A stretch of 29,676 bases of DNA from a virus. Shown piece by piece: positions 8,953-15,267 of the stretch; within the stretch, counting starts at the first letter, position 1; each line of letters begins with the position of its first letter. The translations under genes and the position numbers were made by a program. Below the pieces are notes generated by a model, which had not been told where the DNA came from, made no database searches, and saw nothing but the letters and a program-made list of their open reading frames with translations. The stretch lies in IMG/VR virus record IMGVR_UViG_3300027896_000156, positions 1-29,676 of that record; one strand, 5' to 3'.

Positions 8953-9429
8953 TTATTTTATCCACTCACAATAAATATGTTGATACTTATTGTCAGCATT
9001 AATGTAATGAGATAGTAATCTTGATGTAATTCTGGAAGGTTTAAAATACCAAAGGTCTGAATTCTTTAATCTAACTGATTCTTTAAACCACACCCATCCA
9101 AAAAAATATCCTTCTGTATGGTAATTAAAGTTGTATATTATTTTTCCTTTCTCTTTACTCTTTTTCCAATCTACTGGTAAGTTCACCCAATCTTTACCAT
9201 CAGCAGTTTTAAGTTTTTTTCTTTTTTTCTTGTTTATAGAGAAATCTCCAAACCCAAAAGGAAGCTTTGCTTTTTCACCAGTTTCTAATATGTAGATTTT
9301 AAATTGATCATTAAATTGGTATATAATATTTCTCCACTCATCAAATGTTAATTGAACAGTGGGATTTTTTTTACAAAAGTCATTATAAGTTTCTTTACTA
9401 GAACTTCTCCAATCTATTCGAGTTCTCAT
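8953..9429 (-). CDS. Tail connector/ring protein with HU/IHF-like GFG motif
   Basis: The 158-residue protein has a helical N-terminus, then LETGEKAKLPFGFGDFSINK (about 48-67) followed by a run of Lys/Arg. This resembles the strand-loop of HU/IHF-fold proteins (V-x-L/I-x-GFG-x-F, then basic residues) and echoes the GFGKFYFNK of the small HU-like protein at 27591-27944. The C-terminal half is Trp/Tyr-rich and ends with HIYCEWIK. Proteins annotated as IHF-like are known from the tail region of crAss-like genomes, so a structural ring role is more likely than DNA compaction. Its start overlaps the stop of the upstream connector gene (9429). The fold call is a motif-based inference. Confidence 0.6.
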   Translation of the reverse strand: MRTRIDWRSSSKETYNDFCKKNPTVQLTFDEWRNIIYQFNDQFKIYILETGEKAKLPFGFGDFSINKKKRKKLKTADGKDWVNLPVDWKKSKEKGKIIYNFNYHTEGYFFGWVWFKESVRLKNSDLWYFKPSRITSRLLSHYINADNKYQHIYCEWIK

Positions 9430-10163
9430 TAATTTGTTGGTTTTGCATTAGGTGCTTGACCATCTATATTATCAGATGTCATATCTGTTTTAATAGAGAA
9501 ATATGTACTTAATAATTTTTTAGATGTAATATCTAGCACTTGTGTTTCTAAATATCCTGGACATCCATATTCTTTATCTAATGGATTGATACATAATTGA
9601 TCTATTGTATAATTTGGTCCGCATCCGCATCCACCAGGTGGATAGAGTAGTTCATTAGAAACATCATCTTCAAAGAATGCAGATATTCTAACAGCTTTTA
9701 ATAAAGGATTATTTACATATAAATATCCTCCATTAGCTATCCAATAATACTGATCATTTTTTATAATAGGAAGTTTTAATAAATTTAAATATCTATTTAT
9801 AGTAACTTCTTTAAATCTTTTTCCTTGTCCACCCATAGCATTTATGGAATACACTCCTTGAATAAGATATTGATAATTACCTTCACTTATACGAGGAAGT
9901 TTATATTTACTTCTAGCCACTTGACAAGGATCTGTATATCCACAACAATCAGAAATAGGCACCTCAATCATCTCTAAACAAGGAATAGTTGTGAATAATG
10001 TATCAGTTGCCCAAAGTTTTCTTAAATTAGTTTCACGTTTAATTAATAGTTGTGTATTATTTTTAATCTCAGAAGCTATCGCTCTGTTAGTAATTAAACC
10101 ATCAGAGGATAGCAATTTATGCGTAGCACGCACATCTGAAACCATTTTTCTTAATGTTGCCAT
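9429..10163 (-). CDS. Probable tail connector/ring protein
   Basis: The 244-residue protein has a basic helical N-terminus (ATLRKMVSDVRATHKLL...) and then beta-rich sequence with several Cys clusters: DCCGYTDPC at about 93-101, GGCGCGPN near 182-189, and further single Cys residues. The motif YQYLIQGVYSINAMG followed by FKEVTINRYLN is distinctive, but I cannot tie it to a named family. It lies between the metallophosphoesterase and the HU-like ring gene and overlaps both, in the block that encodes the portal-tail connector of crAss-like phages. A ring or collar role is therefore inferred from position. Length and packing make it a confident gene; function is uncertain. Confidence 0.65.
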   Translation of the reverse strand: MATLRKMVSDVRATHKLLSSDGLITNRAIASEIKNNTQLLIKRETNLRKLWATDTLFTTIPCLEMIEVPISDCCGYTDPCQVARSKYKLPRISEGNYQYLIQGVYSINAMGGQGKRFKEVTINRYLNLLKLPIIKNDQYYWIANGGYLYVNNPLLKAVRISAFFEDDVSNELLYPPGGCGCGPNYTIDQLCINPLDKEYGCPGYLETQVLDITSKKLLSTYFSIKTDMTSDNIDGQAPNAKPTN

Positions 10164-11413
10164 TATAAATACTGTTTAAATATATTTGTCATTCCATCAT
10201 TCTCATCTATTAAGAATGCTGTAACCTCTCCTTTAGACATCATATGGCCATTTTTATCATCCCATAAACTTTTTGCATTTGAGAATGCGGGAACTTGATA
10301 AAATTTAATACCATTAATATCTTGGCTTATTTCATGATGTTTGTCTCCTGTAAATATATAGAACACTTGATGATTTGACCAATGTTCTCTAAATTCTATT
10401 GGAAATATTCCAGCAAGTTTTGCTGGTTTAATAGCATCTCCATGATTAAACATCATTGCTGTAACACCATATCCTACATACTTTCTGTATTTAGGACTAA
10501 TATTAAACTCCACTCTTTCTTGATTTCTAAAATATGTTTGTAAGAAATGTACTAAATGCCATCCTACATATTCATCATGATTACCTGCTACATAAGTGAT
10601 ATACACTTTATTGGTGTATTGTAATAACATTGTAATTACAAGAATTTCATGATTACATATTTCAATAAAACTCTCATGATATGTACTTATATTTTGTTGA
10701 GGAGTTCCTTTAGTTGTAGTGCCTGTAAATTCACTATTGAATTCATCAGATCCTAATATATAAGTGACATGATCTAAATTATTAGATAGTTGAGCTTGTG
10801 CCAATATAGTTTCCATTCTATATCTCAATCTAGCACATCTTTCAGCCATTTCATTACTACCATCTATATCAAACTTATTCATATGAGCATCCTGTTTACT
10901 AATCACTAGACAACCATGAGGTTTACTAGGAACAAACTTAGGACTCATTATATCTTGACTAATAGGCTCATATGAAGCTAAAAAGTCTACAAACGCATCT
11001 TGAAAAACTTGCTCTGTAGACTTCTTACCTAACCATGCTTTTACTTGCCAATGAGGCTGTTCAGCATTTCCCCAAAAGTTTTGTACATATTTAGTTACTT
11101 CCCACTTTTCTGTATCTATTTTGCACTTTTCAATCAGTTCATCCAGTGTTTTAATTTCTTCTTTAACATTAGCAATCACCTCACCTGTTCCTTTTTCTAT
11201 ATCTTCTGTAAACTTAACCACCATGTCTTCTAACTCAGCTACATAATTTCCAATCTCTGCATCATCTTGTATCTCTTCCTTTTTTCTTATTTCATTTAAT
11301 AACTCTTCAACTTCACTTTCTGTAATTCTTAGCTTTTCAGCATAAAATCTTTTTGATTTTTTCCAGTGTAACAATTGTTGCAGCTGTTGTAGAAGTGACT
11401 GATTTTCAATCAT
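10163..11413 (-). CDS. Calcineurin-like metallophosphoesterase with N-terminal HTH and coiled coil
   Basis: The 416-residue protein has the full set of metal ligands of the calcineurin-like phosphoesterase family: Asp175-x-His177 (QDAH), GSDEFNSE (Asp223), GNHDE at 277-281, NHGD at 323-326 and GDKHHE at 356-361. The N-terminal ~45 residues (WKKSKRFYAEKLRITESEVEELL) look like a small helix-turn-helix. A charged, helical segment to about 105, likely a coiled coil, comes next. The fold cleaves phosphodiester or phosphomonoester bonds using two metal ions; in phages such enzymes act on DNA or nucleotides, but the substrate here is not readable. It is the first gene after a terminator and has its own promoter-like site, and it leads the tail block. 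Confidence 0.88.
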   Translation of the reverse strand: MIENQSLLQQLQQLLHWKKSKRFYAEKLRITESEVEELLNEIRKKEEIQDDAEIGNYVAELEDMVVKFTEDIEKGTGEVIANVKEEIKTLDELIEKCKIDTEKWEVTKYVQNFWGNAEQPHWQVKAWLGKKSTEQVFQDAFVDFLASYEPISQDIMSPKFVPSKPHGCLVISKQDAHMNKFDIDGSNEMAERCARLRYRMETILAQAQLSNNLDHVTYILGSDEFNSEFTGTTTKGTPQQNISTYHESFIEICNHEILVITMLLQYTNKVYITYVAGNHDEYVGWHLVHFLQTYFRNQERVEFNISPKYRKYVGYGVTAMMFNHGDAIKPAKLAGIFPIEFREHWSNHQVFYIFTGDKHHEISQDINGIKFYQVPAFSNAKSLWDDKNGHMMSKGEVTAFLIDENDGMTNIFKQYL

Positions 11414-11441
11414 ATATGATTTTTTTAGTTAAAAATTGATG

Positions 11442-11473
11442 TAAAGATATAGATTTATTTTATATCTACCAAA
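11442..11473 (-). promoter_or_regulatory. Bacteroidota-type promoter candidate for the metallophosphoesterase/tail block
   Basis: On the minus strand, TTTG (11473-11470) is followed after 20 nt by TATCTTTA (11449-11442), one base from the TAnnTTTG consensus of Bacteroides -33/-7 promoters. It lies 29 bp before the start of the metallophosphoesterase gene and just beyond the terminator at 11516-11544, so the layout is terminator then new promoter. Motif-based only. Confidence 0.5.
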
Positions 11474-11515
11474 TTTAATTAACTAAACTAATTAGATAGA
11501 TTAATGGATTTAATT

Positions 11516-11544
11516 AAAAACTCCCAGCCTAGAAAGGCCAGGAG
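11516..11544 (-). terminator. Intrinsic terminator after the fibre genes
   Basis: On the minus strand CTCCTGGCCT, a TTCT loop and AGGCTGGGAG form a 10-bp stem with two G-U pairs, followed directly by TTTTT (11520-11516). A weaker 5-bp hairpin (11550-11569) lies just before it. It is 38 bp past the stop of the 156-residue fibre gene and separates the head/fibre block from the tail block. Confidence 0.82.
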
Positions 11545-11581
11545 AACTTCCTGTAAACCAACAAACAGGATTTTTAATATT

Positions 11582-12052
11582 TTATGATATACATTCTGCT
11601 GGTATACTGACAGGACCATCGAATGATCTATAACATGGAGTTGGATCATCATTGTTAAAATATGCACTTCCTGGTGTACCATCACATAATACATAATTAT
11701 AAGTTCCAGCTAATGAAACTCTACCTTGATAACAAGTGGGGGCTGCAGTGGTGGTTGTAGAAGTGGTGGAAGTAGTAGATGTTGTTGTACTACTAGTTGT
11801 GCTACTGGTTGTTGTAGTGGTTGTAGGAGCACCTGATATTGGCATATACAAATCTCTGCTACAAACTCCTGTAGATCTTGCAAGAATATTCGTACTACCA
11901 TCTGGAACCACTGTAGATGTATATCCAGCAAGTAAATCTGTTCTTGACACACCTGTAGCAAATGGTGTTACATATCCATCTGCATCTGAATATAGATTAA
12001 AAGGTCCAACATCTGACCCTGCTAATGTTAAAGTTATTAATACTGTATACAT
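11582..12052 (-). CDS. Short Thr-rich fibre/appendage protein
   Basis: The 156-residue protein has three parts. Residues 1-73 are a beta-rich domain that matches the N-terminus of the 288-residue tail-associated protein (2136-3002): VLITLTLAG, FNLYSDADG, dLLAGYT, STGVCSRDL, MPI. Residues 75-102 are almost only Thr and Ser, encoded by simple ACA/ACT/ACC repeats. The last ~50 residues are a Cys-containing domain (PTC, YNYVLCDG, PCYRSFDG, AECIS) that resembles the C-terminus of the muzzle protein. This anchor, linker, terminal domain plan suggests a surface appendage. It is the last gene before a terminator. The Thr/Ser linker is a plausible O-glycosylation site, which is speculation. Confidence 0.72.
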   Translation of the reverse strand: MYTVLITLTLAGSDVGPFNLYSDADGYVTPFATGVSRTDLLAGYTSTVVPDGSTNILARSTGVCSRDLYMPISGAPTTTTTTSSTTSSTTTSTTSTTSTTTTAAPTCYQGRVSLAGTYNYVLCDGTPGSAYFNNDDPTPCYRSFDGPVSIPAECIS

Positions 12053-12064
12053 TTATTTATTGGT

Positions 12065-13114
12065 TTAATAGAGTATGTTAAAATTATAACAAGTGTAATG
12101 TTGTCCTGCTCCACCTACATTAGGGAATTGCATATCTGGATATGATACAGAAGGTGTAACTTGTGTTTTTGTTAATGCTACAAAGTCATAAGTGAATATA
12201 AGTCCAGATTGTGTAACTCCATACATATTTGTTCCATCATAATATAATGCATTAGGAGTTGTATTTAATGTTAAAGCTATCTCTGCTAATAATGTTGTTC
12301 CTGAATACAATTGAATCTTACCATCTAATGTACCAGACTTGCTATAAGCAATAACAGTTTGATTGTTATTTGGATTGTATAAAATAGATGTGATGAATGA
12401 GTTATCACTAATACTCATATATGGTGTAGCAATGTGTGTAGTTAAATTATACTCATAAATATCTGATACAAGACTTGGTGAAGTACCTACACTATTAACA
12501 ACAAATAATGTGTTACTATCTTTAAATGCTATACCGTATCCAGCATTAACACTTGGATATGAACCATCCCAAATTGTAAATTGTGAATCAAATGTTATAC
12601 TAAATGGACTTATTGTATAATTATATACAAGGTAGTTTGAGCAACTATCTATCATATACATTTTTGAACTGTCCATAGCAATTTGTCTAGGAGTACATCC
12701 TTGAGAAAGAGTGGCTAGTTCTATATTTGTATGTGTTACAGAATTGTATAGTGATAGTTTCTTTGTACTTTCACGATTTAAAAATATAGAACAATCTGGA
12801 ACTATAATAGTTGTAGTTGATGATGTTGTACTTGTTGTACTTGTTGTTGTACTTGTTGTACAACTACTTATAATGTCACATAATAACGCTTTAAGTGTTG
12901 GACTAGCAGCAATAGCATCTAATACAAAAGCAGGATCAAGTTTACTATCTATTTTTTCAAGAGACACTGTAATTGAATCACCACTTTGTGTTCCAGACCA
13001 TGGTAGATTTGGTCCTATATATTTTACATTATTAGAATTAGTTTTACAATCGTTACAATCACTATCTGGATGATAGTAAGCATCATAACAAGGTGTACCT
13101 GGTAAACAATTCAT
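12065..13114 (-). CDS. Tail fibre-like protein with Thr linker and beta-propeller-like domain
   Basis: The 349-residue protein opens with a Cys-rich anchor (CLPGTPCYDAYY, DCNDCK, VKYIGPNLP) and GDSITVSLEKIDSKL. This layout resembles the N-terminus of the neighbouring collar fibre (CVSYTGAAVPQLGI ... IEETL). Thr/Ser residues 85-102 form a linker. The remaining ~245 residues contain repeated units of the type 'IAMDSSKMYMID ... YNYTI', 'GIAFKDSNTLFVVN ... YEYNL', 'ILYNPNNNQTVIAY ... IQLYSG' and 'ALYYDGTNMYGVT ... FTYDF', spaced about 40-55 residues apart as in beta-propeller blades. A receptor- or glycan-binding fibre is inferred. It starts 15 bp after the collar-fibre stop. Confidence 0.7.
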   Translation of the reverse strand: MNCLPGTPCYDAYYHPDSDCNDCKTNSNNVKYIGPNLPWSGTQSGDSITVSLEKIDSKLDPAFVLDAIAASPTLKALLCDIISSCTTSTTTSTTSTTSSTTTIIVPDCSIFLNRESTKKLSLYNSVTHTNIELATLSQGCTPRQIAMDSSKMYMIDSCSNYLVYNYTISPFSITFDSQFTIWDGSYPSVNAGYGIAFKDSNTLFVVNSVGTSPSLVSDIYEYNLTTHIATPYMSISDNSFITSILYNPNNNQTVIAYSKSGTLDGKIQLYSGTTLLAEIALTLNTTPNALYYDGTNMYGVTQSGLIFTYDFVALTKTQVTPSVSYPDMQFPNVGGAGQHYTCYNFNILY

Positions 13115-13129
13115 ATTAAGATTTTTAAA

Positions 13130-14236
13130 TTAAGAAGGGATGTACATTATATAATATGTTGCAAGAACAGGTTGTATATTTGGATGAGATGCACCATCTC
13201 CAGTGTTATTAACCGTAACTCCTACAGAAGTGTTAACTGTTATTCCTGTATAAGAAGTGCTAGTTTGCACATTTCTTGGATCTCTATTTACCATACCAAT
13301 ACTTCCTGAACTAGACCAACCTTCTGGACTATTACCAGCATAATGAAAATGGCCAGGATCATTTACAATTGATGTAGCTGCTGCTGTAGTGGTATGTGAA
13401 TGAGCAGGTAGTTGTGATGTAAGAAGAGTGACAGAATTAGCACCATTTGTATCTCCTAAAGCATAATTTGGATTGCCAGGATTTGCAGGGTTTACAGTAG
13501 CACTTAATGTAGGTCCTGTAACACCTGGAGTGACAATAGCCCCAACTCCCACTCTCCCTCTTTTATCAGGAGTGCCATTATTACCATTACATAAATATAT
13601 ATTTTGCCACCCTAAAGATGAAATACCTGCACCTGTACCATCAAAGTTAGTGAGAGGTCCATAATATTCAACTACTGTGTAAGGTACCATTTTTCTATAT
13701 TGTTGTGTACCTGCAGAAATACCATTTAAGTAAGCTTGTATTAAACTATTTAAATCAGCAATTTTTACGTAGTTTGTATTTACATCGAGAGCTAATGCCT
13801 CTAAGTCTAAAACTGTTAAACATAATTTATTGATAGTAGCTTGTAAAACATCATGTGTATTAGATGAAGAAGTTACACCAGATAGACATCCTATTGTATA
13901 GGGACTATTTAATGTTGTTATTGCTTCTGTGTTAGCCACTGTTACAGCTTCTAAAGAACAAGCTGCTTGTACTAATGCACTTAGTAATTGTACAAGAGTT
14001 GGAGTTCCTTCTGGTAAATACTGTGTTACAAGTGTACAATATAAATCTGGATTGATAGTGATATGAATACCAGCCCCATCTAAAAAAGAAACTACAGTGT
14101 TAATTAAAGTTTCTTCAATACATAATAGATTAGTAGGTGTTGTTATACCTAATTGAGGAACAGCTGCTCCTGTATAGCTGACACACTTATCTGATGTATT
14201 TTCAACACAACCATTATAACAATTATCACAAGACAT
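13130..14236 (-). CDS. Tail fibre with phage tail collar domain
   Basis: The 368-residue protein has a Cys-rich N-terminal anchor (CDNCYNGCVENTSDKCVSYTG) and a helical/beta middle. From about 190 it carries the signs of the phage tail collar domain: GWQNIYLCNGNNGTPDKRGRVGVG at about 209-232 (in two pieces), SQLPAHSH (His279-x-His281), PGHFH (His296-x-His298) and a GASHPNIQPVLATYYIMYI end. In T4 gp12-like fibres His-x-His pairs bind metal in the trimer core, so the same may hold here. It lies upstream of the beta-propeller fibre gene and shares its type of N-terminal anchor. This is likely a receptor-binding or host-contact fibre. Confidence 0.85.
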   Translation of the reverse strand: MSCDNCYNGCVENTSDKCVSYTGAAVPQLGITTPTNLLCIEETLINTVVSFLDGAGIHITINPDLYCTLVTQYLPEGTPTLVQLLSALVQAACSLEAVTVANTEAITTLNSPYTIGCLSGVTSSSNTHDVLQATINKLCLTVLDLEALALDVNTNYVKIADLNSLIQAYLNGISAGTQQYRKMVPYTVVEYYGPLTNFDGTGAGISSLGWQNIYLCNGNNGTPDKRGRVGVGAIVTPGVTGPTLSATVNPANPGNPNYALGDTNGANSVTLLTSQLPAHSHTTTAAATSIVNDPGHFHYAGNSPEGWSSSGSIGMVNRDPRNVQTSTSYTGITVNTSVGVTVNNTGDGASHPNIQPVLATYYIMYIPS

Positions 14237-14242
14237 TTTATA

Positions 14243-14509
14243 TTATTTATGAATTAACACAATCACCCTACTTGCAATCATACTTACAGTGAATGGTTCA
14301 CAATAAGATGAGTTACAAAGTTTATATGTTAATATTTGTTTATAATTTATTAAATCATTTACTAATTCACCTGATATGTAATTGTTCAATGAAAATACAA
14401 TATTATTATATTGACTATTTGCTAACTCAGTTAACTTACAGTCAATCTTTTTTAACAACTCAGGTATAGTTGTACAATCAGGACAATCAGTTAATCTTGG
14501 TGAAAACAT
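14243..14509 (-). CDS. Small conserved-looking structural-region protein
   Basis: The 88-residue protein begins MFSPRLTDCPDCTTIPELLKK and continues IDCKLTELANSQYNNIVFSL, then YKQILTYKLCN and a hydrophobic C-terminus (FTVSMIASRVIVLIHK). The CPDC pair and later Cys residues recall the Cys-containing anchors of the adjacent fibres. It overlaps the 44-residue Cys-rich gene (14487-14621) by 23 bp and ends 6 bp before the collar-fibre gene. I do not recognise the family. An accessory to fibre attachment is possible from position only. Confidence 0.55.
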   Translation of the reverse strand: MFSPRLTDCPDCTTIPELLKKIDCKLTELANSQYNNIVFSLNNYISGELVNDLINYKQILTYKLCNSSYCEPFTVSMIASRVIVLIHK

Positions 14510-14621
14510 TTTTAATTCTTTTTATTGCTTGTTTCAACTTGTTATTACATGCTGAACACAAACCATTAATTAATTGACATCCGCAGCCTACTTTAAGGCC
14601 ACACTCTCTGCAATTTGCCAT
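14487..14621 (-). CDS. 44-residue Cys-rich mini-protein (zinc-ribbon-like)
   Basis: A short frame starts with ATG at 14621, one base after the TAA of the 186-residue gene, and ends with TGA at 14489-14487 inside the next gene. Its product begins MANCRECGLKVGCGCQLING and continues LCSACNN with a basic tail. Cys4, Cys7, Cys13, Cys15, Cys22 and Cys25 give CxxC, CxC and CxxC pairs typical of a small zinc-binding knuckle. It fills what would otherwise be a 113-bp gap in a block where genes abut or overlap, which is the main reason to believe it. Function unknown; it might bind metal or help assemble the Cys-containing fibres. Confidence 0.65.
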   Translation of the reverse strand: MANCRECGLKVGCGCQLINGLCSACNNKLKQAIKRIKNVFTKIN

Positions 14622-14622
14622 A

Positions 14623-15183
14623 TTAATAAAAATTATTTATGTAATTATTTCCAGAACAACCACAATTATTACTTATAAAATAATCTAATTGTCTGTTAGC
14701 TTGTTCATATAATTTATTTGCTGTATCAACAGCACAATTATTTCCTGCAGATACAGCTCCTTGTATCATAAATGCTATACTACTTAAATCCACCTTAGCT
14801 TGAGTTCTAATTGGACCATCACACTCCATCATATCAAGTTTCATGAAAGCATTATCATACTTCTCTTGTATCTTATCAATCCTCATTATTGTCTTCTGTA
14901 CATAGTTTACATTAGAAGGAGCTACAGAATATTTCAATGTATAGATGCCATCTGGAAGAGGTTGAAGTCCTGCAGATGAATCATTTAAACCAAGGATGAT
15001 TGAGTTATATACATTGAAGTCTTGAACAATAAATGGAATAGAAACAGGATTTGTATAACCAGGTATAGTAATTTGCATTGTAGGAGAAGTAACAACTGGG
15101 GGCTGTTGATCATATGTAGATATGTCAGCCACTCCAAGTGTCTTTGTATTAAATGTATTAATTACTAAAAAATCTAAAGTCAT
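14623..15183 (-). CDS. Probable virion structural protein
   Basis: The 186-residue protein has a beta-rich N-terminal half (LDFLVINTFNTKTLGVADIS; ITIPGYTNPVSIPF; LPDGIYTLKYSVAPSNV) that resembles a small immunoglobulin-like or head-decoration fold. A helical second half follows (RIDKIQEKYDNAFMKLDMM ... ANKLYEQANRQLDYF) and it ends CGCSGNNYINNFY. I have seen this DGIYTLKYSV type of protein next to fibre and head genes of Bacteroidota phages, but cannot name a characterised member. It starts right after a hairpin that follows the Thr-tailed structural gene. Head-fibre or decoration protein is a position-based guess. Confidence 0.55.
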   Translation of the reverse strand: MTLDFLVINTFNTKTLGVADISTYDQQPPVVTSPTMQITIPGYTNPVSIPFIVQDFNVYNSIILGLNDSSAGLQPLPDGIYTLKYSVAPSNVNYVQKTIMRIDKIQEKYDNAFMKLDMMECDGPIRTQAKVDLSSIAFMIQGAVSAGNNCAVDTANKLYEQANRQLDYFISNNCGCSGNNYINNFY

Positions 15184-15194
15184 GTTGATTAAAA

Positions 15195-15239
15195 TAATAA
15201 TGCCAGAGGATTTGAGAATATCCTCTCACCCTCTGGCAT
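15195..15239 (-). terminator. Hairpin after the abundant structural gene
   Basis: ATGCCAGAGG (15200-15209) pairs perfectly with CCTCTGGCAT (15230-15239), a 10-bp stem. On the minus strand it is followed by TATTATTTTAAT. It lies in the 84-bp gap between the 381- and 186-residue genes. The T-run is interrupted, so it may be a partial terminator or an mRNA-processing/stability hairpin rather than a full stop. Confidence 0.6.
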
Positions 15240-15267
15240 AGGTTATATGATTAACTACCGTATTCTA

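Noticed and set aside
11736-12068. Plus-strand Val-rich 110-codon frame
   Set aside because: Its Val run is the reverse complement of Thr codons in the short fibre gene; low-complexity shadow. The 83- and 68-codon minus frames nearby are shadows too.
11750-12861. Repetitive tracts considered as a CRISPR array or diversity-generating variable region
   Set aside because: The repeats are in-frame Thr codons without spacers, and no reverse transcriptase or template repeat is visible in the window.
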